Below, one piece after another: positions 12,326 to 21,010 of a stretch of DNA of 21,384 bases. The stretch covers positions 2,824 through 24,207 of the forward strand of contig CAJPVJ010000494.1 in the NCBI GenBank assembly GCA_905397405.1, written 5' to 3'. The DNA comes from Oppiella nova. Lineage: Eukaryota > Arthropoda > Arachnida > Sarcoptiformes > Oppiidae. The first letter of the stretch is position 1. Each line of letters begins with the position of its first letter. Below the pieces are notes generated by a model. The model was not told the DNA's origin. It searched no databases and saw only the letters and a program-made list of their open reading frames with translations. Both the position numbers and the translations under genes were made by a program.

Positions 12326-12745
12326 TGACTTTATGTGCAAATCATTGATGCGTTCAACAAATATATGAGAGATTGTGGGCAACAGTAAGGCATGAGAGAG
12401 AAGAAGTGAAACATACGACGACTTGTTTTGCAGGTTTTGCCACAACTTATAGCCAATACCTTGTGATATAATAGCCGTACACACGAACAGTAGAGACACT
12501 GTATTTGTGCAGAAAATGCAACTAATTTTGTGATGGCATTCAATTTGTGTGTTTATAGTTAGGCCACGAATTAGTTTTTTGTTGGCATTCATTGACTGCA
12601 ATCTAATAAATCGGTTTCTGTTGCCAATGAGAGACTGAAACGCGAGTATAATATGACTGAAAATGTAAAAAATGTTTGGCCGCAAAACTTTTGACACATG
12701 GATGGCATCCGAATGAGACAATCAAATGGAAATAAGAAATTTGTT

Positions 12746-14100
12746 TCACTAAAACCACAATTGATTTTTTCTATGACTTGTTGTGTGATAACTAACTATC
12801 AATTTCTCGTGCGTAAGGCTCCGGGAGTTGCTCCGAGTTTTTGAGCGCAGTTTTTGGCATATGATATGATTTGATGGCTTTTGTTATGTGGGCATCAGTT
12901 CTCATATTTTCTATTATTATTCTTAAGTTATATTAAATTCAAACTTTGATTATGATTGATGTTCTCGAGTAAACAACTTCACGATTAGTAACACAACAAA
13001 TACTCCATTAAAACTATATTTCGCGAGACATAGAGTTATAATAAAAAATAATTCTATCATAAGATGCAGAAAATCATGAAAATTGATTTTTTTCCATTGA
13101 AATCAGATATGGTATTAGAAAATGGTAGAGAAAAATAAATAATATATAAATTCTGATTTCGTGGTCTGTCGTAGGCTTTAATCGATTGGTTTCTCATTGT
13201 ATTGAATTAATAGAGTTATTCACTAAAACAACTGCGAGAGTAACCAAACAAAACAAACGCCAAAACAATTACAACTCATCTCTCAAAACACTTTGATAGA
13301 GAGAAATGTGTTTTGAATTTTGCATTCAATTATTTTGGCGAAGATTCCGATTTTATTGCCTATAAATAAGTTGTCAAATGAAAGCCAAATATTTCCTAAA
13401 GAAAACAAATTAAACATTTTATGAGTGAATAAAATAAGTGATACCAACAAGGCTTTCAATGTAGTGTTGTTAACAATGAGAGCACAGGTATACTGTATAA
13501 TAATAATAATCAATGTGCGGACCATTGCTCACGATATTCCTCACCATTTTTCTCTTCAATCTCAATGTTAACGGCATTATAATTAGGGCTCAAATTTTGG
13601 TTTTACTGCTAAACTCCTTACACATCTAGAAGTGAGAATTACAGCTTTATTATACGTATGAATTACAGATACCTGTGCTCTCAAATGCTTTCCAATTAAT
13701 ATATACCTGATTTAGTGAAAAAATATTATTTGTGTTAAACCATAAAATCAAAGTCAAGGGCGAGAGTCAGTAAAAGACAGAAAGAGAAAGAAAAAACAGA
13801 AAGTTTTCTCTCAAAATAAGATCTCATAAAATATATCAGAAAAACAGTTAATAATAAACTTTTTAACAATGTTTTGGTTGGTTTGAGTTCTTGATTATAA
13901 CTTATATAAATTGAATAACACATTACATGTTAAGATCAGCGCATTTTACACTATTTCAATAAGATATCATCAATTGGTTTCATAAAAAAGTTGTCCAAAA
14001 ATAGTATTTCTATTTTCAATTTAATAATATTTTACGACAAGTCTGTATAACAAGGCTATGCTTTTGGGTTTGGATGCGATCGAGAGATAGAAAGTAATTC
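12746..14100. other. AT-rich non-coding stretch
   Basis: A small G+C-rich patch near 12815-12850 repeats GCTCCGGGA/GCTCCGAG. The rest has no supported gene, RNA or repeat. Confidence 0.6.
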
Positions 14101-14159
14101 ATGAATTATAGAGTAATGTATAGAGTAATGGAATTAATTTTTTTGGGCAATAATTGGCC

Positions 14160-14206
14160 GTTTCCTGTCTCGTTGACCGCCAGTGCCACCGGTCGGCCAT
14201 CAAAGT
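14160..14206. promoter_or_regulatory. Candidate enhancer core with ETS-type and TCF-type motifs
   Basis: This lies in a G+C-richer block (14120-14420). TTTCCTGT at 14161-14168 reads ACAGGAAA on the other strand, an ETS-type core. GCCATCAAAGT at 14196-14206 reads ACTTTGATGGC, matching the TCF/Lef consensus CTTTGATS. Wnt and EGFR signalling control aristaless in the fly leg, which makes the pairing interesting, but two short motifs are weak evidence. Confidence 0.25.
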
Positions 14207-14555
14207 CTCATTTATTTCGTGGCACAAGTGATGCACCAATGATTTCAAGACCGACTCCACTCTTTAGAGTGAATAACATTCACTTATTTGTTGTGAAGTC
14301 ATATCTCAAGAGTTTTATACATTTATCTATACGGCAAGTCTGGATGTACGGTGAGGTGAGACACCGGCAACAGTTGATAACCGTTTTGGCTCGTAATGAC
14401 TTTAAGTGCTATACAATAGACTTATAGTCCATACAATCAAATCATATAAGAAAACTGATGGAAACGATTATTTCATTCAAAAGGCTGTGTTGTTCACCAT
14501 TTTCTGCAACATTTCTCTTTCCTCTCAATTTGTCTCTCAATAGAAAATGAGTGCA

Positions 14556-14576
14556 TTTGTTAACATTGTTAACAAA
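14556..14576. repeat. Perfect inverted repeat with 9-bp arms
   Basis: TTTGTTAAC and GTTAACAAA are separated by ATT. Each arm holds the palindrome GTTAAC. The symmetry suggests a dimeric protein site, but no factor can be named with confidence. Confidence 0.85.
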
Positions 14577-15360
14577 ATTATTCACTATTACTCAAAACAC
14601 ATAACACATCAAAGCCTGAGCCGCGGCTTCTTCTTCTCCTTATTATCTTTTATACCATATTTTTATATGTGGTTTGTTTGGACCGATAGACTACTAGCCC
14701 CCACCAAGCAAACGTAGCATTTGTTTAATAAGCGCTCAATTTGGGAGATAATGCTTATAATGTGTTCATGAAATTTGTACGAAAGACTAATACAATAAAG
14801 AAATTACACTTAAAGTGAGGCTTCAATTGACGGCCAAAACAATCACTTTTCTGCTTCTCTGCCAATGAAATGATTGAATAAAATGAATTACATTTCGGAC
14901 CCAAACTTCCCATTGAGAGACACACCGACCGATGGGAGACATCATCTAAATTATACCCAAAACTCACTGATTTTGCAATCAATTCAGTGAATAGTGTTTT
15001 GATGCGATCATCCGATTAGTGAAACGCGAAAGAAATGCCATTATTTCTCAAATGCCATCAATTACTGCACTAAACAAAATTCAATAAACCTTTTTTGCTC
15101 TCTAATTATGAGTTTAAAACTTTTAGCACCGGGTCTTGTGAAGCACTGGCGCTTAAATTTAATTTTATGTGAGACAGAGGTGTAAACCCGACATCACATC
15201 CATAAAGTAATTGCTATGAAAAGCAAAATTTAATTCAATCAAAACCATCGTATAATTTAAAACACTTTACAGACAAAACAACACATGAAATAAATGAAAG
15301 AGAAGTAAATTCTTTTGGTTTAAAAACTGTTTTTTCATCCCTTCCTCCGATACTCTCATT

Positions 15361-15372
15361 TCTCTCTCTCTC

Positions 15373-15407
<35 letters not shown>
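15361..15407. repeat. (TC)n microsatellite
   Basis: This run of TC dinucleotides is about 47 nt long with one imperfection (TCCCTC) at 15381-15386. Short pyrimidine-rich stretches flank it on both sides. It is the longest dinucleotide run in the window. Confidence 0.97.
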
Positions 15408-17721
15408 GGCTCTCAGTTCACGAGGAAATCAATTGAGAAAAAAATATATTACTTTTGTGTAAAATAATAGTATTAAACATACGAATTGTGTAATTCTGTT
15501 AAGCAGTGCATTCATGCAATAATTGTTAATTATCTTTGATGTCTACAAAACATTTTATGAAACAAATAATTAAACGCAAAGCGAATAATTGTTATTCAGC
15601 GTAAAAAATAATTGCATACGAATTGAGTGAATAAAGTTAGTGTCACCTCCAAAAAAAGGTTTAATGCTTTTTTAGAAAATAAATTTTAATTCCGACATAA
15701 TTAGCAAAATTAAAATTATTTTTAATGCCTATTAAAGATCAGCAAAAAACGCTGCAAATAGGCTTTTTAGACCATTTTAATGCCGTTTTTTGGTCACAAA
15801 TACAGCCACAGAATTAATGTGGAATTCAGACCATAAGTTATTCAAAACATTTCCATTTGTGGCAAACAGTGGAAAACGTTTTCATTAAGAATACAAGAGT
15901 TCATTATTCTGTTGCATATAATATATTATCAGAAATACGGTAATATAATTGTAATTAAATATACAGATAATGTAATTAAGCATTGAATTTATTGTTATTT
16001 TATGTTATCAATAAATCTCGCCATTCTTTGTAGTAAATGAGTTAAATTAATATTTTGTTGCTTTCGGGTCGAGATATGTTTAATAATGTTATAAAATTAA
16101 TATGAAATTATTATGAAATTAGTAAGTTTTATATTAATATTTACTCGGATATCCATATGAATATATTATATTAAATGCGAAAAATTAATTGTTATTCCAT
16201 TAAAAATAATAAATAATAAAAACTGCATAATAAAGGAAACGTCTAAAGAATTGTTTGCTATTTGCTCACAAAATGTCTAAACTCTTGAAAATTTGTCTTT
16301 TATTATACAATTTCATGAATGAAAGAGCAAAACATAATCAACAGTATTATAGGGGAATGTGTTGTCTGTAGTAATACTTTAGGGCCAGTATTTAAAGCTA
16401 ATTTAGGGCGCGTTGTCCTCTCAATCAACTTATTTAATGTGAATATTCTGTACGAAAGACTCAATAGATTTTGGCGCTCGTTGTGAACACTATTATAATT
16501 TATAAAACATTAATCGTTGATGACATTGAAGCCCACATCCAGTAAATGATACGATCATTAAATATATTCATTGAAGCGCTCACTTTAGGCCTTAAGTGTT
16601 TGCACATAAGAAAAACATTAGAAAGAATTGCAAATAAAAAAGGTATAAAATAATATCAAATAAATTATAACTTATACAGTATATACAGTAAATAAGGCTA
16701 TATTTTGCTCGACTCTAAACTACCTTTTTTCTATTAATACAGAGTATTATGAATGAAAACATAATCTAAGAGACGAGAAATCATTTCTCTATCAAATGCC
16801 TGCCTTTTTGTCGACTAAGAAAACAATTTAATCGTTAAGTTTGGAAATTGTCTGAATTGTGTGAATTATAATCTCGTGTTGGGTCTGGTGTTTGGCGTGC
16901 GTTCAGCGCACAGTCTTTTTTCTTCAATGAATCCACTCTCGGATCCACTCAAATGATGGCTTATTATCAGAGAAACAGTTTCGCAAACCATTGATGCGAA
17001 CCTCTATTACGCTACCAACAAGTGTACGAGAAATGAGACAAAATTGAGCCAATATTATGAGACATTAAATTATAGTAAATTGCAGACCAAATGCCAAAAC
17101 CAATGCGAGTTTAGATGTGATTAAATAGTGAGTCGATGTGTGTGTTTGTGCACAACAGACACCACATTATGTGTCTCTTTTGATGCCAATGTCTGAGACA
17201 ACCAAAAAGAAATTAGTTGTGAAAAACGATTTTTCTCCTCTAAATCTCGTTTACGTTTTCTCTTTCCTCTGTCTTTCTTTCAATCATTTTCTTTCTTATA
17301 CTTAAGACTCAAAAACTAAGTTTTATTACGACAACAACAAAAGCAAACTTAATACGAGTCATACGACTGTCAGAATTAGGGGTCATGAATGGTATCATAG
17401 GTTATGCTCTGTATTACGATATTTTAGAGTCACTTGAATTACGTAAGTCGTGAAAAAATATTGAAACAGAAGTCATAACCACAAAAAGAGATGAATGAAA
17501 AAAGTCATTCATTTAAAGGCAAAGTTGAATAACAATTATTTCGTGCGTAAAAGATGTATAAAAAACAATATTTTTCTGATATAAAGAAGTGTCAAAAATA
17601 TATCCCTTTCGTACGAAAGAGTAGATTCATTAAATGTAATAAAATTTAAAACAAAAAATATTAATTAATTTTTATCATTTGAAATAAAAACAAGAGATGA
17701 TTGCTTTAAATTAAAGTAATT

Positions 17722-17732
17722 TTTATTTTATT
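17722..17732 (-). terminator. Candidate polyadenylation signal pair
   Basis: The plus strand reads TTTATTTTATT, giving two overlapping AATAAA hexamers on the minus strand. They are the first canonical signals after the stop codon at 18304. A T-rich stretch with CTCTTGTTTTTA follows about 25-40 nt further along the transcript, as expected of a downstream element. Confidence 0.4.
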
Positions 17733-18303
17733 TGCCTCTAATTTATATTTTATATATATATAAACGGAAAAACATTTTTCGCTTAGTTTCGCACAAATTT
17801 TGTTCATTTTATCTTATGTTACAAAAAACGACTTTATCTTCAAATAAAATTAGATCAATAAGAATAAGAGTTATAATAATCATTACTTTAGGCGTGTTTT
17901 TATATGAATATGAATAAAATGATTACAAAATAAAAAAGATTTTGTTTTTAAATGAAATTCTTATATAAATAAAAATCAGACGAAAAAACTTACAATCGAT
18001 TAATAAATACTAATTAATGATACGAAGTATTAATAAGTAATTCATTTACAGTTATATAATGTAATGATAAGTATTTTGTTGTTTTGCTTCTATTAATCAA
18101 CGGACGGATTGATAGGATCACAGAAAAGGTGTGAAAATTCAATTCAATTCATACATTAATGTTTCAATACATGTATTATTGAATGCCTTTTTGCACTCAT
18201 TATTGCATTCAATTTTCATTATTATATATCAATTTTTGGTTCATTTCTATCAAATGCTACAAAATTATGAATAAAATTGTTGTTTTGAGGCAATAAATGG
18301 TAA
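17722..18303 (-). other. al: Probable 3' UTR of the aristaless-like gene
   Basis: The stretch follows the TAA stop on the minus strand and has no ORF. No AATAAA or ATTAAA occurs on this strand until the overlapping pair at 17722-17732, so a 3' UTR of about 0.57-0.6 kb is plausible. A 12-bp perfect palindrome (AATACATGTATT) sits at 18166-18177. The end of the transcript is an inference because AATAAA is common in AT-rich DNA. Confidence 0.45.
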
Positions 18304-19149
18304 TTAAATGTTATTATCGGTGCTATTGTTGAGAGACGAGTCACTACTACTGGAACTGTTGGGGTCTTTACTCCTCAAGACTGCGATCTCGTGTTCGCGT
18401 GCTTTCAGACGCAGAGCCGCTATACTAGTGTTGCGCCGATCGGACGGAACGGCACCCGAGACCGAGTGGTTTGGCCCCAAACTGTCGCTGTTGTGAGGGC
18501 TCGAGTTCGACACTCGCATCGGAGGGGTCTGGCGGTCGATGCAGTTCTGCTGGACAGCCATTAAGTGAGGAGAAGGTCGCAGTCCGGCCTCGTCTCCGAT
18601 TTTAGGCCTATTATGTGATGAGGAAAGGGATGCGAGAAGACTTTGGAAAGAGTTGGAGGCATTGGCGTAGGGCGAGAGGAACGGGTTGGCGAACGGGGAG
18701 ATCGCTTGTGCTGAAGGGTTGGACAGATTGCCCGGAAACAGCTGAGGGTATGCGGCGCTCAACTCACGGAACGGAAAGGCGGCCGCATTGGCGAAGTTGA
18801 ATGAGTTGGGGCTAAACATAGCCGGAGTATTCATGTAGGCGCTCGACTTGAGGCCCGGGTGCTCCATCATAGGCTTCCGATAGGCGGCCGCCAACGCCGC
18901 GTGCGGTCCGAACAGAGCGCCCGGATTGGAGGCCACGGCTGACAGAGCGGCCGCTGAGGCTGAGCTGTGATGTCCGCCACCCGACCCATGCATTGCAGAC
19001 ATGTTGTTGGCCATCACCTGAGATGGTAGGACTGTAGCGCCGGACGGGGCGCCAGAACCGTACGGATTGTAGCCATGAGTGGAGTTACCGCCAGCACCGG
19101 TCGATTTCTCCTGTTTGCGCCACTTTGCCCTCCGGTTCTGAAACCACAC
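18304..19149 (-). CDS. al: Terminal coding exon of aristaless-like homeobox gene (homeodomain helix 3 end plus OAR tail)
   Basis: This exon encodes the last 281 residues of a sequence-specific nuclear transcription factor. It opens in phase 0 after an AG acceptor at 19150-19151, so the first codon GTG is Val47 of the homeodomain and not a start. Exon residues 1-14 (VWFQNRRAKWRKQE) complete helix 3, with Gln50, Asn51 and Arg53 for DNA contact. YNPY lies at 27-30, an Ala/Ser-rich stretch at 62-90, FQSLLASL at 168-175, and the OAR motif (TSIAALRLKAREHE) at about 238-257, followed by a Ser/Asn tail and TAA. The WRKQEK end, YNPY, FQSLLA and an OAR reading SIAALRLKAREHE are all as I remember Drosophila Aristaless. 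Arx and Alx proteins usually have WRKREK or WRKRER there. In flies Aristaless patterns the arista and leg tip and acts with Clawless and Lim1. The exon is much more G+C-rich than its surroundings. Membership of the PRD-like/OAR family is near certain; the al assignment is probable. Confidence 0.93.
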   Translation of the reverse strand: MWFQNRRAKWRKQEKSTGAGGNSTHGYNPYGSGAPSGATVLPSQVMANNMSAMHGSGGGHHSSASAAALSAVASNPGALFGPHAALAAAYRKPMMEHPGLKSSAYMNTPAMFSPNSFNFANAAAFPFRELSAAYPQLFPGNLSNPSAQAISPFANPFLSPYANASNSFQSLLASLSSSHNRPKIGDEAGLRPSPHLMAVQQNCIDRQTPPMRVSNSSPHNSDSLGPNHSVSGAVPSDRRNTSIAALRLKAREHEIAVLRSKDPNSSSSSDSSLNNSTDNNI

Positions 19150-20149
19150 CTTTTGGGCGCACGAGTCAAGAGAAGATTTAGTTTTTGAGACAATTTTGGG
19201 AAATTTGAGTCAAAATAAATATAATTATCATTATATGATAGTTATATACATTTAATGGAGTTCTGAGTGTTTATCTGAATGTGTTTTTATCATTAATTGC
19301 AAAGTAAAGCACGGAATAAATCATTGAATCAAACATATATTTGATGCTAAGCCACACACTTAAGCATTGAGTGCCAGTGCTATACAATTGAGTGCATATA
19401 GATTCAAATTGCAATCAAAACTATCGTAGACTTTTTAATATAATATTAAACATTTGATATGCAATGCATTGAATATCAACTAAACGGCAGTCAGTCGTCG
19501 CAGGTATTCATTCATCGAGTCTGGGATCGGATGTACTGTAGAGTAGAGTATATGACATAACTCAGGCATTTGTATAGAGATAGACTCACTTAAGAGATTA
19601 AGACTTTTTAATGTAGTGAACACTCATATTAATAGTGTCTCATTTGGGGCCACAAATCAATGCAATCTACTCATGAAAATAGCATTAATTTCTTCAATAA
19701 AATTAAGATATGCTTTCAGAACATTAATGATAAGACAATTCATTTATCAATTCATAGCTATAGAAATGATTGCCATTGAGAGCCAGTTTGCAATCAAATG
19801 ACTTATTTATTTGACTTTTACTTAAAGCTCAGACTTAAAACATTAAAATGCAGGTAATAGTGAGACTCAGGGAAAGCCAATACGTGTATAGGCGTTGTCA
19901 AGCATTAAGTGAACCATTACTTCAATTATTGATAAGAATATGACTACAAGTGACCCAAGAATTGCTTCTCATATACGAGACTCTACTCTACTCTACAGTC
20001 AATTCATTGGTCAATAAAATCCAATTATCATAACAACTGTTATTTCGGTATTACTTCTAATGTTAAACATTTAAATGTAAACATAAAATACACTCAAAAC
20101 AAAATTATAACTAAATGTTTAAATAATAGTCAATAAAATGAGTACTCAC
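19150..20149 (-). other. al: Intron between homeodomain codons 46 and 47
   Basis: This 1000-nt phase-0 intron has donor GTGAGT at its right end (20144-20149) and an AG acceptor at 19150-19151. It is AT-rich and has no long ORF. It contains a perfect 16-nt inverted repeat whose arms lie at 19535-19550 and 19984-19999, which could fold in the pre-mRNA. No other gene or RNA is visible in it. Confidence 0.9.
19535..19999. repeat. 16-nt perfect inverted repeat pair inside the 1000-nt intron
   Basis: ACTGTAGAGTAGAGTA at 19535-19550 is the exact reverse complement of 19984-19999. The span between the arms is 433 nt. Pairing would loop out the middle of the intron. Confidence 0.88.
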
Positions 20150-20195
20150 TTGAACTCGTGCTTCAGTCAAATCGACTCTCATCGCCAGTTCCTCC
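20150..20195 (-). CDS. al: 46-nt internal exon of the aristaless-like gene (homeodomain residues 32-46)
   Basis: This small exon is too short for ordinary ORF calling. Read on the minus strand it follows an acceptor (..TTAAACAG) and begins with one G that completes homeodomain codon 31, expected to be Arg. It then encodes EELAMRVDLTEARVQ, which is the end of helix 2, the turn, and the start of helix 3. It ends at CAA followed by a consensus donor GTGAGT. The reading frame joins the next exon in phase 0 at the Gln46/Val47 boundary, a well-known intron position in paired-like homeobox genes. The upstream intron is phase 2. The peptide fits the family exactly with no gap against the terminal exon, so both splice sites are well supported. 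The exon before it, carrying residues 1-30 of the homeodomain, is not in the window. Confidence 0.93.
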
Positions 20196-20664
20196 CTGTT
20201 TAACATAACATACATTATATTAGATATAAATCATATATTTTATCAAAAGGAAACATCCAAATCATACAAATGTATTCAATATTTGTTGAAATGTTTAGTG
20301 TCTTTGAATGCATTGAGTTATAAAAACAAAAACTATAAAAAAGCATTTGATTTCTCTCTCTGTATTTAATAACTTATTGAATATTTTCAATAATAATGTT
20401 GTGTTGGCTTTGGATGCGATTCTCGAAGCTTACAAACGGCTCACAAGACAGTGAAAAGTGTATAGAAATAGTAAGTTATTGATTGTGTTTGTGTTGAGCG
20501 TAAGCTTTCAAATAGTGATTGACCGGCACGTCATACACGGCATACACATAGGCCTGGCAGGCATTACACACAACATAACAGTGCGAGCCTTAGACCGCAA
20601 TAATGGTTAGGAGACAGCACTGGGAGAGTGCAGAGCAGAGCACAGGTAGGTATAGAGCAGTGAT

Positions 20665-20729
20665 AAAGTTAATTAGAAGACAAGCAAAGTTGGGCGGAAG
20701 GGAAATGGGCCTAAATTTAAAGTTAATTA
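20665..20729. promoter_or_regulatory. Pair of identical AAAGTTAATTA homeodomain-type sites in the intron
   Basis: The same 11-mer occurs at 20665-20675 and 20719-20729, start to start 54 bp. TTAATTA is the monomer core preferred by Gln50 paired-like homeodomains such as the one encoded here, so self-regulation is possible. Confidence 0.25.
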
Positions 20730-20822
20730 AAGCGAATAGTGTTTTGTAAGGCAGTAGAGAGAGAACACTTCGGAGAGCCCATGAGTGCGCTGGGCTGCCG
20801 GTGCCACACAACCCACCACAGC

Positions 20823-20845
20823 CTCTCTCTCTCTCTCTCTCTCTC
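20823..20845. repeat. (CT)n microsatellite in the homeobox-gene intron
   Basis: CT dinucleotides run uninterrupted for 23 nt inside the incomplete intron. In the transcript (minus strand) it reads as GA. Confidence 0.95.
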
Positions 20846-20959
20846 AACCTTTTTCTCTCGTATTATTTTAAAGGAATTTATTCACAAAAGTTTTTTTTCC
20901 AATTTTTTTGTGAAACCAAAATCTCAAAAAGTATTTCAAAATTTTAAAACTCTTTTGTA

Positions 20960-20985
20960 ACTAATTTAATAATAACTAAATTAGT
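20960..20985. repeat. Inverted repeat with 9-bp arms (first of two adjacent hairpins)
   Basis: ACTAATTTA and TAAATTAGT are separated by 8 nt. It lies in the incomplete intron, 5 nt from a second perfect hairpin. Confidence 0.8.
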
Positions 20986-20990
20986 GTTTT

Positions 20991-21010
20991 ATAGCTGTTT
21001 GTACAGCTAT
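20991..21010. repeat. Inverted repeat with 8-bp arms and 4-nt loop
   Basis: ATAGCTGT and ACAGCTAT flank TTGT. This is a compact stem-loop in the intron of the homeobox gene. Confidence 0.85.

Larger units (their letters stand above)
14431..17720. other. Non-coding stretch downstream of the homeobox gene
   Basis: Contains the inverted repeat at 14556, the TC microsatellite at 15361, and a G+C-richer patch at 16880-17010 with a small hairpin (GTGCG at 16897-16901, CGCAC at 16907-16911). I see no gene. Confidence 0.6.

Noticed and set aside
12086-12721. A 211-codon open frame on the minus strand as one complete protein
   Set aside because: No domain, AT-driven residue composition at both ends, and a strong splice donor inside. 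Only the 12245-12325 part looks coding-like.
14101-14427. A 108-codon open frame on the plus strand
   Set aside because: No recognisable family, no splice or start context, and composition consistent with a regulatory block.
16897-16911. Small hairpin GTGCG/CGCAC as a possible RNA gene
   Set aside because: A 5-bp stem is too short to distinguish from chance and the flanks do not extend it.
18308-18800. Plus-strand open frames opposite the homeobox exon
   Set aside because: They are antisense shadows of the G+C-rich coding exon with no family resemblance.
19147-19149. GTG at the start of the terminal exon as a translation start
   Set aside because: It is Val47 of the homeodomain, directly after a splice acceptor and in phase with the 46-nt exon.
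18304-19149. Orthopedia, Drgx or Rx as the identity
   Set aside because: These share the OAR motif class, but the residues after helix 3 (QEK), YNPY and FQSLLA fit Aristaless better.
20590-20847. Minus-strand open frame beginning with an Arg-Glu repeat as the missing first homeobox exon
   Set aside because: The repeat is the CT microsatellite, and the frame has no homeodomain residues such as FQLEELE or YPDVF.
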